64,000 nt of DNA from Comamonadaceae bacterium (GTDB lineage: Bacteria; Pseudomonadota; Gammaproteobacteria; Burkholderiales; Burkholderiaceae_C). Positions 53,715-62,212 of this stretch are shown here, piece after piece. Location of the stretch: contig CANFOS010000021.1 of assembly GCA_947448735.1 (NCBI GenBank), forward strand, positions 1 to 64,000, in the 5' to 3' direction. The notes under the pieces are model-generated. The model worked only from the letters and a program-made list of their open reading frames with translations. It made no database searches and was not told the origin of the DNA. The position numbers and the translations under genes are program-made. Every line of letters begins with the position of its first letter. The first letter of the stretch is position 1.

Positions 53715-54566
53715 GTGCTGAGCGTTGCCCCCATCCGCTGGCCTTTGGAGGCCATCTGGCAGGCTGTAGAGCCTCATCTACCGGGCTTTACCTGCGAGGC
53801 ATTGCCGACGATCGACTCCACCAACACCGAGCTGATGCGGCGCTTCAAGGCGGGGCAGCCCGAGCCCACGCTGCTGGTGGCCGAGCAGCAAAGCGCCGGG
53901 CGTGGCAGGCTGGGCCGCCAGTGGCATAGCCAGCGTGGTGACAGCCTGATGTTTTCATTGGGGATGCCGCTGGCCCCCGCCGACTGGTCGGGCCTGTCGC
54001 TGGCAGTCGGCGTCAGTTTGGCGGAAAGCCTGGACGCCGCCAATGCACCGGCACACCACATCGGCCTGAAATGGCCCAACGACTTGTGGCTGGTGACAAA
54101 ACACCCTCATGCCATGGACGAGCACAAGCTGGGTGGCATTTTGGTGGAGACCGCCACCTTTGAAGGCGCGCGCTACCTGGTCATTGGGGTGGGCATCAAT
54201 GTGCGTGCGTTTGATGTGACGCTGCAAGAGTCAACCGCCGTTGCCGCCAACTGCCTGCAACATTTGCAGCCCGATGCCGACCTGGCCAGCACGCTGCTGA
54301 GTGTGCTGCCGCCCTTGGTGCAAACCGTGCAGGCCTTTGAGCGGTGCGGATTTGCGCCTTATCAAGCCCGCTTTGCCCGGCGCGACGTGCTGGCAGGACG
54401 CGAGGTTCAACTGTCAGATGGCACCCAGGGCCAGGCCCACGGCGTCACAGAGTCTGGCGCGCTGCTGGTGCATACTGCTGGCGGTATGAAAGAAATCACC
54501 AGCTCTGAAGTCTCTGTGAGGCCAGTGGCTGGCCGCGCGCCCGGCGCAGACTTGCGGCCATGCTGA
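53715..54566 (+). CDS. birA: Biotin-[acetyl-CoA carboxylase] ligase
   Basis: A 283-residue biotin protein ligase without the HTH repressor domain (class I). The biotinyl-AMP loop is GRGRLGRQW, with the second motif KWPNDLWL and the third GGILVETATFEG. I chose the GTG at 53715, six bases after an AGAGG, since the longer frame lies inside the SET gene. It overlaps the SPOR-like gene by seven bases. It biotinylates acetyl-CoA carboxylase and related carriers. Confidence 0.93.
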   Translation: MLSVAPIRWPLEAIWQAVEPHLPGFTCEALPTIDSTNTELMRRFKAGQPEPTLLVAEQQSAGRGRLGRQWHSQRGDSLMFSLGMPLAPADWSGLSLAVGVSLAESLDAANAPAHHIGLKWPNDLWLVTKHPHAMDEHKLGGILVETATFEGARYLVIGVGINVRAFDVTLQESTAVAANCLQHLQPDADLASTLLSVLPPLVQTVQAFERCGFAPYQARFARRDVLAGREVQLSDGTQGQAHGVTESGALLVHTAGGMKEITSSEVSVRPVAGRAPGADLRPC

Positions 54567-55234
54567 GACTGATCGTGTTGCTGCTGGTGCTGGCCAACGC
54601 CGGCTACTATGCCTGGTCGCACGGCCTGCTGGCAGCCTACGGCTTGGCCCCCACCAGCCAGACCGAGCCGCAGCGCCTGGCCCAGCAGATCAATCCGGAG
54701 GCCATGCGCATCCTGAGCCCGACAGAGGCGCGTCAGTTTGAAAACCCGCAGGCGCCTGCATCCGCCGCCCTGGCATCAAACGCTGCCGGATGCTTGCAAG
54801 TAGGCCTGTTTAACGAAGAACAAAGCTTGGTGCTTCGCGAGCGCCTGGTCAGCGCGCTGCCTGCTGGCAGCTGGGTGCTGGAAAGCGTCGCAAGCCCCGC
54901 CCGCTGGCTGGTTTACATGGGCAAGTTCAGTTCGGCTGATGCGGTAGAAAAAAAGAAGGCCGAGCTGCGCGGCTTGGGGGTGACGTTTGACGCCCCGAAC
55001 AACACCGCGCTGGAGCCCGGCCTGTCGCTGGGCAGCTTCAAGACGCAGCCAGAGGCCGACACCGAACTGGCCCGCATCGCCAAAAAAGGCGTCAAAACCG
55101 CCAGAGTGATTCAGGAGCGGGCCGAGCAGCGCGGCCAAAAGCTCAAGCTGCCAACGGTCAATGCCGCCCTGCGCACCCAGCTCGACGCCATCAAGCCGCA
55201 ACTGGCTGGCAAGGCGCTTCAACCCTGTTCATAG
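54560..55234 (+). CDS. SPOR-like single-pass membrane protein
   Basis: A 224-residue protein with one N-terminal helix (about 4-20) and a periplasmic part containing two SPOR-like segments (YMGKFSSADAVEKKKAEL and LSLGSFKTQPEADTELARI). SPOR domains bind denuded peptidoglycan at division sites. The C-terminal tail is basic. It is coupled to birA by a seven-base overlap, an arrangement seen in related bacteria. Confidence 0.8.
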   Translation: MLRLIVLLLVLANAGYYAWSHGLLAAYGLAPTSQTEPQRLAQQINPEAMRILSPTEARQFENPQAPASAALASNAAGCLQVGLFNEEQSLVLRERLVSALPAGSWVLESVASPARWLVYMGKFSSADAVEKKKAELRGLGVTFDAPNNTALEPGLSLGSFKTQPEADTELARIAKKGVKTARVIQERAEQRGQKLKLPTVNAALRTQLDAIKPQLAGKALQPCS

Positions 55235-55254
55235 CAGGCGCCTGAGCTCTAGAA

Positions 55255-55309
55255 CGCTATTAAATCCAGAGCGCTTTGTGCATACTTTCATTGGTCTACA
55301 GCCCAATTT
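55255..55309 (+). repeat. Dispersed intergenic repeat, copy g
   Basis: Plus-orientation copy (CGCTATTAAATCC ... ACTTTCATTGGTCTACAGCCC) just upstream of slyD. Confidence 0.65.
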
Positions 55310-55344
55310 CATACTCTAAACTATCCTTTTTTGAGCCCCACACC

Positions 55345-55821
55345 ATGAAAATCGACAAAGACACCGCCGTGACCCTGCAATTCAAGGTCACCGACCTGCA
55401 AGGCAAGCTGATCGAAGACGGCAAAGAACCCAGCGTGTACCTGCATGGTGGCTACGGCAACACCCTGCCGAAAATTGAAGAGGCCCTGAGCGGCCAGGAG
55501 CCGGGCTACCAGGTCACGCTCGACTTACAGCCGCAGGACGCCTTTGGCGTGCGCGACGAAAGCCTGCTGCGCACGCTGCCAAAAAAACAGTTCCCGCCCG
55601 GCGTGAAGGTCGGTGGCCAGCTCGAAGGGCGCGGCGAAGACGGGCAGATGACCATCTTCAACGTCATGAAGATCAAAGGCGACACCGTGCTGCTGGACGG
55701 CAACCACCCGCTGGCAGGCAAGGCGCTGCGCTTTGCCATCAAGGTGCTGGACGTGCGACAGGCCAGCGAAGAAGAAATTGCGCATCAGCATGTGCATGGC
55801 GCGCACGGGCATCAGCATTAA
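55345..55821 (+). CDS. slyD: SlyD-type FKBP peptidyl-prolyl isomerase
   Basis: A 158-residue FKBP-fold isomerase and chaperone. The core contains the inserted IF domain (about 65-120, where FGVRDESLL lies), and the tail is His-rich (HQHVHGAHGHQH), matching nickel-binding SlyD proteins. ATG 55345 is preferred over an upstream frame that would cross a repeat. It assists folding and, in some species, nickel delivery to hydrogenase or urease. Confidence 0.9.
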   Translation: MKIDKDTAVTLQFKVTDLQGKLIEDGKEPSVYLHGGYGNTLPKIEEALSGQEPGYQVTLDLQPQDAFGVRDESLLRTLPKKQFPPGVKVGGQLEGRGEDGQMTIFNVMKIKGDTVLLDGNHPLAGKALRFAIKVLDVRQASEEEIAHQHVHGAHGHQH

Positions 55822-55842
55822 GGCTGCAAGTCTGGACGGGCG

Positions 55843-56571
55843 ATGAACTGCAAGCGATGGGTCATCTCGGCCTTGTTGCCATTGGCAAGCCTGGTGTGCG
55901 CCTCTGACATGCAGCGGATCGGCCTGTTCGAACTGGACCGCACGGAAGTCAGCATCGGCCAGTACCGAAGTTTTGTTGAGGCCACCAACACCATCACAGC
56001 CGCAGAACGTGCGGGCGGCGGCAGTACCTTTGAGGCCGGCTGGGAGCAACGCAAAGGCTGGAACTGGCGCGCGCCATTTGGCCGCCCCGGCATGCCCAGC
56101 GAGCCAGCGGTTCACATCAACTACGCTGAAGCGCAGGCTTTTTGCAGATGGGCCGGCAAGCGCTTGCCTACCGATGCCGAGTGGGGGGAGGCCGCCTATA
56201 CCGAGCGGCGCGCCCATCCGCCAGCAGGGCTCACAACCGGCCAGACCTACGCTTACCCGACCGGGGACAGCCCGTTGGGCGCAAACTGCCTGGGTGATTG
56301 CGGCAGCGTGGCCACAGTGGCCCATGCGGTCACCAGCCGGGGCCGGGGCCATGCGCCGGTCGGCACCACGCGGGCCGGTGTCAATGGCCTGTATGACATG
56401 GGCGGCAATGCCTGGGAATGGGTAGACAGCGGGCCAGCGCCCGACAAGCGCACCCGGGGCGGCAGCTGGTGGTACGGCGCTGGCCCCATGCGCGACAGCC
56501 ATGTCCAGAGCAAGCCTGCCAACACCTCGGTGGTTTACATCGGCTTTCGCTGCGCCCGGGATGCGTCCTGA
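55843..56571 (+). CDS. Exported formylglycine-generating-enzyme-like (SUMF1) protein
   Basis: A 242-residue protein with a signal peptide (1-20) and a SUMF1/FGE fold: GLFELDRTEVSIGQYRSFV near the start, RLPTDAEWGEAAY and GNAWEWVDSG in the middle, and RGGSWWYG near the end. Copper-binding Cys pairs of true FGE are not obvious, so it may be a binding or structural member of the family. No sulfatase is adjacent. Confidence 0.87.
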   Translation: MNCKRWVISALLPLASLVCASDMQRIGLFELDRTEVSIGQYRSFVEATNTITAAERAGGGSTFEAGWEQRKGWNWRAPFGRPGMPSEPAVHINYAEAQAFCRWAGKRLPTDAEWGEAAYTERRAHPPAGLTTGQTYAYPTGDSPLGANCLGDCGSVATVAHAVTSRGRGHAPVGTTRAGVNGLYDMGGNAWEWVDSGPAPDKRTRGGSWWYGAGPMRDSHVQSKPANTSVVYIGFRCARDAS

Positions 56572-56588
56572 CTCTGGCTGCTGGTCAG

Positions 56589-56647
56589 TTGCTCTGTATT
56601 TAGTAGCTGCTGGCGCTTACATTGATTGGTCTAGCGGCCGATTTGAT
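56589..56647 (+). repeat. Dispersed intergenic repeat, copy h
   Basis: Plus-orientation copy (TATTTAGTAGCTGCTGGCGC ... ATTGATTGGTCTAGCGGCC) after the SUMF1-like gene. Confidence 0.72.
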
Positions 56648-56691
56648 GCCCTAAAACCGACCAAAAGGGCTTACATGCCGGCTCCAGCTCT

Positions 56692-57537
56692 CTACAGCCC
56701 CATCAGCCCACAACTGGCCCTGAACAGCGCGCTTTGCGGGTTTGCCCATTCGAGCACCGCGTCAAAGTGATGCCGGCCCGGCAATTCAAACAACTCGCAT
56801 TCGTTGCCTTGGGCGCGCCAGTGGTCGGCCACGTCGCGGCTTTGGCGGCGGTAGTCTTCGGTTTCCATTTGGCCCACCGCCACCAGCAGCGGGCAGACGC
56901 GGCCGGGCTGGTGTTTGAGCAGGGACACCTGCGCGGCAACGCCTGGGGACAGGTTCAGTTTTTCATTGCGAAACGACAGGCGCACCGGCTCCAGGTCGCC
57001 CAGGCCGCTGATGAACACCGCGCTTTTGATCAGGCCTGCCGGTGCATTCATCAACAGCTGGCCAACCAAGTTGGCCCCCGACGAATGCCCGGCGATGTGG
57101 ATGCGCTGCGGGTCGCCGCCGTGGGCTGCAACATGGGTTTGCAGCCACAGCAGCGCACGCAGCACCTGCGCGCCCATGGCTGGCAGCGTGGTGTGCGGCA
57201 CCAGGCTGAAGTCGAGCACGACAAACATCGCACCCTTGGCCACAAAGGCGGGCGCTGCAAAGCCGCTGTCTTCTTTGTTCAGCGCGCGCCAGTCGCCGCC
57301 GTGCAGGTAAACCATGACCGGCGCGCTGGGCTGGGTGGCGGGGTAAATGTCCAGCAACTCGTTCGCCCCATCGCCGTAGCGCAGGTTTTCAAGGCAGCGC
57401 AGTTGCGCCTTGGCTTGGCGGGTGCGGGCGGCGTAGTCGGCCAGGTACACCGACACATCGGGCACAGTGCCGCGGCTGTTGTATTGAATGTCTAATGCAG
57501 CCTGGGTGTAGCCGCGCCAGATCAGGGCATCGCTCAA
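56692..57537 (-). CDS. Alpha/beta hydrolase, arylformamidase-like
   Basis: A 281-residue alpha/beta hydrolase with YLHGGDWRALNKEDSGF and nucleophile GHSSGANLV, the pattern of the kynurenine formamidase/esterase group. Catalytic His is likely in GRHHFD. It precedes a Bug-type receptor gene in the reverse order (receptor first by transcription), with only 12 bases between, so the two form a small operon for uptake and processing of some carboxylate or amide. Confidence 0.85.
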   Translation of the reverse strand: MSDALIWRGYTQAALDIQYNSRGTVPDVSVYLADYAARTRQAKAQLRCLENLRYGDGANELLDIYPATQPSAPVMVYLHGGDWRALNKEDSGFAAPAFVAKGAMFVVLDFSLVPHTTLPAMGAQVLRALLWLQTHVAAHGGDPQRIHIAGHSSGANLVGQLLMNAPAGLIKSAVFISGLGDLEPVRLSFRNEKLNLSPGVAAQVSLLKHQPGRVCPLLVAVGQMETEDYRRQSRDVADHWRAQGNECELFELPGRHHFDAVLEWANPQSALFRASCGLMGL

Positions 57538-57549
57538 AACTGTTCGACC

Positions 57550-58548
57550 TTATTCAGCTTTAGCGCCAGAGATTTTCACGGCGCGTGCATTGCGCACGCT
57601 GTCGGCCGCTAAAAACGTGGCGAACTCTTCAGGCGTGCTGGCCACCAGCTCGTAGCCTTTGGCGGTGATTTCTTTTTGCAGGAACTCCGGGTCTTTCAAA
57701 ATGCGGGTGACTTCGGCATGCAGCTTCAGCACGATGTCACGCGGCGTGGCGGCGGGCACAAACAGGCCAAACCAGGCGTTTGACGGCACATCGGGAAAGC
57801 CTGATTCGGTGAAGGTAGGTACGTCAGGCAACAGGGCCAGACGGGTTTTGCCGCCCACGGCCAGCGCTTTGAGCTTGCCGGCCTTCAGGAAGGCCTGTGA
57901 CGAGGCCACGCCAGAAAACGTCAGCTGCACCTCGCCTGCCAATGCGGCTGGCACGGCTTGCGGAATGCCTTTGTAGGGCACATGCACGATGTCGATCCCG
58001 GACTGGCTTTTGAGCATTTCCATCGCCAGGTGCGGCTGGCTGCCGCTGCCGTAAGACGCGTAGTTCAGCTTGCCGGGGTTGGCCTTGGCATACGTCACCA
58101 GTTCTTTCAGGTTGTTGGCGGGCAGGGCAGGGTTGGCCAGCAGCAACTGGTTGAGCAGCACCAGCTGCGTGACCGGCGCAAAGTCTTTGACCGGGTCATA
58201 CGGCAGCTTGGCATACAGGTGCTGGTTGATGGTGACGGTCGAGTCGGTGGTCACCATCAGCGTGTAGCCATCAGCCGGGGCCTTGGCCACGATTTCTGCC
58301 GCCAACACCGTGCCCGCGCCGGGCCGGTTGTCAATCACCACCGCTTGGCCCAGGCGCTGGCTGAGCTGCTGGCCAATCAGGCGCGACATCACGTCAACGC
58401 CGCCGCCCGCCGGGTAAGGCACCACGATGCGCAGCGGTTTGCTGGGCCAGGTTTGGGCTTGGGCCGTCAGCATGCCGCAAGTGGCCAGCAGACCGGCTGC
58501 TACAGCCAAGGCCAGGTGATGACGACGACCGATAAAAACAAATGACAT
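57550..58548 (-). CDS. Bug-family (TctC) periplasmic solute-binding protein
   Basis: A 332-residue receptor with a signal peptide (to about residue 31, AQAQ) and the Bug/TctC motifs PSKPLRIVVPYPAGGGVD and DNRPGAG near residue 75. Bug proteins bind carboxylates for tripartite tricarboxylate transporters and are greatly expanded in Burkholderiales; most are orphans without TctAB neighbours, as here. It is coupled to the arylformamidase-like hydrolase. Confidence 0.92.
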   Translation of the reverse strand: MSFVFIGRRHHLALAVAAGLLATCGMLTAQAQTWPSKPLRIVVPYPAGGGVDVMSRLIGQQLSQRLGQAVVIDNRPGAGTVLAAEIVAKAPADGYTLMVTTDSTVTINQHLYAKLPYDPVKDFAPVTQLVLLNQLLLANPALPANNLKELVTYAKANPGKLNYASYGSGSQPHLAMEMLKSQSGIDIVHVPYKGIPQAVPAALAGEVQLTFSGVASSQAFLKAGKLKALAVGGKTRLALLPDVPTFTESGFPDVPSNAWFGLFVPAATPRDIVLKLHAEVTRILKDPEFLQKEITAKGYELVASTPEEFATFLAADSVRNARAVKISGAKAE

Positions 58549-58724
58549 GGGCTGTTCCTTGATGCGAAGTCTGAAAAAGTAGTTTAAGTATGGAGCAAAG
58601 GTTCTATAAGCGCGGCGCGGCCCTTTGTTGCGCTCGCCTGAAAGCGCTCATTTAAGCGATAAACTCAGTCAATATACCAACAAATATTTGGGCGTGCAGC
58701 TATGTTTTTTGTAGCTTAGTCGCT

Positions 58725-59519
58725 TTGCACTTCTGCCCTGACACCCCAGACCCTGCCTTGACCGCCCGCATTTACACCGACCAGCAGCTCGTACCCGGCA
58801 TCCGCATCAGCCTGCCGCCCGTGGCTGCCCGGCATGTGCAGGTGCTGCGCTTTCAACCCGGCCAGTCCGTGATCTTGTTCAATGGCTTGGGGCCTGATGA
58901 AGGCGAATTTACCGCCACGATTGACAGCATGGGCCGCAGCGATGTGCAGGTCACGCTAGGCGCGTTTAGCCCCACCCAGCGCGAAGCCGCGCACGCCGTG
59001 CACCTGGCCATCGGCATGCCGGCCAACGAGCGCATGGACTGGCTGGTTGAAAAAGCCACCGAACTTGGCGTGGCCAGCATCCAGCCGCTGATGACCGAAC
59101 GCAGCGTGCTGCGCCTGAGCGGTGAGCGGGCCGACAAAAAGCGCGCGCACTGGCAAGGCATAGCGGTAGCGGCCTGCGAGCAATGTGGCCGCAACCGCGT
59201 GCCGCTGATCCACCCGCCCGCCGCCTTGAGCGACTGGCTCAAAACACGGGCCCAAGCTGAAGACATGCGCTTGCTGCTGTCGCTGCAAGACGGCTCGCAG
59301 CCGCTGGCTAACGTCGTGGGTAAAGCCACGGTTAAGGCCACGGGCACAGCCGTCGCCATGACCTTTTTAAGCGGCCCAGAAGGCGGCTTGAGCGCTGCCG
59401 AAGAAGCGTTGGTCACCGCCAAGGGCTTTGCGTCTGTCACACTCGGCCCACGGGTGTTACGGTCTGAAACCGCACCGTTGGCCTGCCTGGCCTTGGTCGC
59501 ATTAACTGGACATTCATGA
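58725..59519 (+). CDS. rsmE: 16S rRNA m3U1498 methyltransferase
   Basis: A 264-residue SPOUT methyltransferase that methylates U1498 of 16S rRNA. A PUA-like N-terminal domain is followed by the knotted domain with KATELGVASIQPLMTERSV, then GPEGGLS and LGPRVLRSETA, all diagnostic. The start is uncertain: the first possible codons are TTG at 58725 and 58758, neither with a good ribosome-binding site. It overlaps the MFS gene by four bases. Confidence 0.93.
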   Translation: MHFCPDTPDPALTARIYTDQQLVPGIRISLPPVAARHVQVLRFQPGQSVILFNGLGPDEGEFTATIDSMGRSDVQVTLGAFSPTQREAAHAVHLAIGMPANERMDWLVEKATELGVASIQPLMTERSVLRLSGERADKKRAHWQGIAVAACEQCGRNRVPLIHPPAALSDWLKTRAQAEDMRLLLSLQDGSQPLANVVGKATVKATGTAVAMTFLSGPEGGLSAAEEALVTAKGFASVTLGPRVLRSETAPLACLALVALTGHS

Positions 59520-60697
59520 ACCGAAATCTGTGGCTCCTCACGATCTGCCAAGGTCTTTTCTTGACCAACAACGTGACCTTCATGGCCATCAATGGGCTGG
59601 TCGGCCTGAACCTGGCGCCCTTTGGCTGGATGGCCACGCTGCCGCTGATGGCCTATGTGGTGGGCGGGGCCATGTCTACCGCGCTGGTCACACAAACCCA
59701 AAGCCGCTACGGCCGCAAGGTGTCGTTTCAATTGGGACTGCTGGTGGCGGTACTGTCGGCGCTGCTGTGCTGCTATGCCGCTTATAGCAAGAACTTTTGG
59801 CTGCTGGTGGCGGCAACGGTGGTGGCGGGCTATTACAACGCCAACGCGCAGCTTTATCGGTTTGCGGCGGCTGAACTGGCCGCGCCCGGCTTTAAAGAAA
59901 AAGCCATTTCACTGGTGATGGCCGGCGGCTTGCTCGGCGCGGCGCTGGGGCCCAACCTTGCGTCGAAAACCCGCAGCTTGACCGATGTACCGTTTGCCGG
60001 GGCTTACCTGGCGCTGGCCGGGGTGGCGCTGCTGGCGATGGCCTTGCTGGCTGGCATCAAGTTTGCGCCCGCGCCGGCTAAAAGCACCGCTAAAAACGGC
60101 AGCGACAGTGGCAGGCCCTTGGGCGAGATCATGCGCCAGCCGGTCTTTATCGTGGCCGCGGCTGCTGGCGCGCTGGGTTACGGCGTGATGAACCTGCTGA
60201 TGGCCGCCACGCCAATTGCCATGCAGATCTGCGGGCTGTCATTTGCTGACACCGCTTGGGTGCTGGAATGGCATGTGATTGGCATGTTTGCACCAGGCTT
60301 TTTTACCGGGCATCTGATCAAGCGCTTTGGCACGCTGCCCATCATGGCGACAGGCCTGGCATTGAGCATCGCCTGCGTCATCATTGCGCTGTCGGGCATT
60401 GCGTTCAGCCAATTTTTGGCGGCGCTGTTTTTACTGGGCCTGGGCTGGAACTTTTTATTCACCGGCGCCACCACCCTGGCATTGACCGCCTACAAACCGG
60501 AAGAAAAAGACAAAGCCCAAGGCGCTTTGAACTTTTGCGTGTTTTCGGTGCTGGCGCTGTCGTCGCTCACGTCGGGCGTGCTGGTCACCACCCAAGGCTG
60601 GACGCTGCTGAACATGGGCTCATTGCTGCCGCTGGGCCTGACCGGGCTGCTGTTGGGCTGGCTTGCATTGCAGCAGCGCAAACAACCTGTTCATTAA
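59516..60697 (+). CDS. Major facilitator superfamily transporter
   Basis: A 393-residue membrane protein with about 12 helices. The loop between helices 2 and 3 has RYGRK, the usual MFS A-motif remnant, and the long central loop follows helix 6. It overlaps rsmE (ATGA). The gene is convergent with the PIN toxin gene, two bases apart. Substrate unknown. Confidence 0.88.
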   Translation: MNRNLWLLTICQGLFLTNNVTFMAINGLVGLNLAPFGWMATLPLMAYVVGGAMSTALVTQTQSRYGRKVSFQLGLLVAVLSALLCCYAAYSKNFWLLVAATVVAGYYNANAQLYRFAAAELAAPGFKEKAISLVMAGGLLGAALGPNLASKTRSLTDVPFAGAYLALAGVALLAMALLAGIKFAPAPAKSTAKNGSDSGRPLGEIMRQPVFIVAAAAGALGYGVMNLLMAATPIAMQICGLSFADTAWVLEWHVIGMFAPGFFTGHLIKRFGTLPIMATGLALSIACVIIALSGIAFSQFLAALFLLGLGWNFLFTGATTLALTAYKPEEKDKAQGALNFCVFSVLALSSLTSGVLVTTQGWTLLNMGSLLPLGLTGLLLGWLALQQRKQPVH

Positions 60698-60699
60698 GG

Positions 60700-61188
60700 T
60701 CAGCTCGTCACGTCTAAAAACGGGTTAACGATGCGCAAGGTGCCGCGTACCAATTGCCCGTGCTGCCAGTTCTGAATGCTTTCGGTGTACAGCGTGCCAG
60801 CACCTGACTGCAACGCGGCGGCAAGCATCAGGCAGTCATAAAAGCTGTAACGCAGCTCGTCTTGTAAATCTAGCGCAGTGTGCACAATGCCGGCGCTGCT
60901 GGCAACCCGGTTCAAAGGCTGCATAGCGGCGTCAATGAAAGCCTTGCAGTCGCTGGCGCTCAAGGTGGTGGCAAATTTCTTGCGCGCCACATTGGCAAAC
61001 TCTTGCACCACCTGGTAGCTGACGCAGCCCCGCCCCGTGCCCAGGCAGGCCTCAATCAGCTCAATGGCTATGGCACGTTTGCGCGGCTCGCTGGCCAGGA
61101 AGGCGCAGACAAAAATGTTGGTATCTAAAAACACCGTGCCGTCAGTTGTCAGGCTGAACCGCTGACTTGGCGTTGATGTATCGGCCAT
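60700..61188 (-). CDS. PIN-domain toxin, VapC-like
   Basis: A 162-residue PIN ribonuclease-like protein. Acidic residues Asp22 (FLDTNIF), Glu63 (VVQEF) and Asp118 (FYDCLML) are in place. The fourth position, usually Asp in S-E-D, reads TES (135-137), so its activity may be altered. It is translated right after the antitoxin (stop and start overlap, TAATG). Toxin-antitoxin pairs of this type cleave RNA and stabilise mobile or accessory DNA. Confidence 0.87.
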   Translation of the reverse strand: MADTSTPSQRFSLTTDGTVFLDTNIFVCAFLASEPRKRAIAIELIEACLGTGRGCVSYQVVQEFANVARKKFATTLSASDCKAFIDAAMQPLNRVASSAGIVHTALDLQDELRYSFYDCLMLAAALQSGAGTLYTESIQNWQHGQLVRGTLRIVNPFLDVTS

Positions 61189-61415
61189 TAGCGCTCATTC
61201 ATCTCGTCGCGGCTAAAGCTGCGGCCCGCGTCTGCATGAGGCAGCGCCTGCATCACGCCGCGAAAGCGGTTGACAGCGGTTTGCCCATCGGCCGCCTGCA
61301 CATAGCTGGCCAGCCATTTACGAAACTCGTCATTCAGCGTCACGCCCTGCGCGCGAGCCTTGTCACGGGCTTGGTCGATGAGCTCGTCAGCGGCTGATAA
61401 GGTGATGTTTCGCAT
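61188..61415 (-). CDS. Ribbon-helix-helix-like antitoxin
   Basis: A 75-residue protein that begins MRNITLSAADELID, a typical RHH/VapB-type N-terminus, followed by a helix (DEFRKWLASYV) and an acidic C-terminal tail that would bind the toxin. ATG 61415 is used because the frame upstream of it crosses the operator. It is first in the pair. Confidence 0.84.
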   Translation of the reverse strand: MRNITLSAADELIDQARDKARAQGVTLNDEFRKWLASYVQAADGQTAVNRFRGVMQALPHADAGRSFSRDEMNER

Positions 61416-61422
61416 ACAAGTA

Positions 61423-61441
61423 GTGTACACGCAGTGTGCAC
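61423..61441 (-). promoter_or_regulatory. Operator of the toxin-antitoxin pair
   Basis: Two half-sites, GTGTACAC (61423-61430, a perfect palindrome) and GTGTGCAC (61434-61441), are 11 bases apart, one helical turn, just upstream of the antitoxin start. This is the usual layout for autorepression by an RHH antitoxin. Confidence 0.65.
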
Positions 61442-61514
61442 GAAGTGGTCATTTGCCTGCTGCTTGAGTCAAGCTCGAAGCTTAGGCGGCGAGTACCGGC
61501 CTGCGACTCGAGTA

Positions 61515-61572
61515 TCGCTATTTAATTGATAGCTGGTTGTGCTGATTTCTGAGAGGCTAGAGGCCAATTTAG
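61515..61572 (+). repeat. Dispersed intergenic repeat, copy i
   Basis: Plus-orientation copy (CGCTATTTAATTGATAGCTGG ... GAGAGGCTAGAGGCCAATTT), in the 340-base gene-free stretch (61416-61756) between the antitoxin and the YhcG-like fragment. The rest of that stretch shows nothing I recognise apart from the operator. Confidence 0.72.
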
Positions 61573-61756
61573 CACCCAAAATTGCCGTTTTGAGCATTCC
61601 TGCCTCCAAGGCAGGCCGACACAGCCGCGATGGCCGCGACCAGGGCCACACCCCGCCAGCGCCAGCAATCTGAATATTTCTGTAGACCCGGCTATGGTTT
61701 CACGGCATGATGCGAGCACAAATTTTTACATTTACCGGGTTACAAGTAGCGACTAC

Positions 61757-62212
61757 ATGAACGAGACAACACACCAGCTATTACCCGCACCTGCCGATAC
61801 CCTGCACACCGAACTGCGGGCGCTGATTGCCAGCAGCCGCCAACGGCTGGCGGGTGCGGTGAATGCAGGGCTGACGCGCTTGTATTGGGCCGTAGAGCAA
61901 AGGTTGCGAACCGAAGTGCTGGGCGGCGCTGACCGTGCCAAGTTTGGCGACCAGTTGATCAAGCGCGTGGGCGACCAGTTGGCGCATGGGTTTGGCCGAG
62001 GCTTTGAAGCCAAAAACCTGCGCCGTACGGCTGATGAGAAAACCGAGGTGGTCGCAAATTGCGACCACCTCCAAAATCTGAAATTTTCCAAGGCCTTGCC
62101 TTTGCGTTTACCGAGCACGGAGCCGCCCAAGCGGCCCATTGGGTTTGTGACGCATGAGGATAAAAAGACACCCAAGGCAAGCACCTTGACCAAAGGACGG
62201 AAGACACTGTGA
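61757..62212 (+). pseudogene. YhcG/DUF1016 N-terminal fragment joined to an ORF6N fragment
   Basis: The open frame encodes 151 residues. Residues 1-90 match the N-terminal YhcG (DUF1016) region (AVNAGLTRLYWAVEQRLRTE; GRGFEAKNLRR). From about residue 92 the sequence changes to the ORF6N-type segment EKTEVVANCDHLQNLKFSKALP. It then leaves frame: one base appears to be missing near 62102, and the correct ORF6N continuation (FAFTEHGAAQAA) is read in another frame. The result is a chimeric, frameshifted relic of a PDDEXK-nuclease gene and a prophage-type DNA-binding gene. Confidence 0.78.
62045..62071. repeat. Perfect 27-base palindrome
   Basis: GAGGTGGTCGCAA is followed by a one-base spacer and TTGCGACCACCTC. 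It lies in the ORF6N-like part of the pseudogene (codons for EVVANCDHL), so it may be a coding coincidence kept by that family, or a binding site. Confidence 0.8.
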
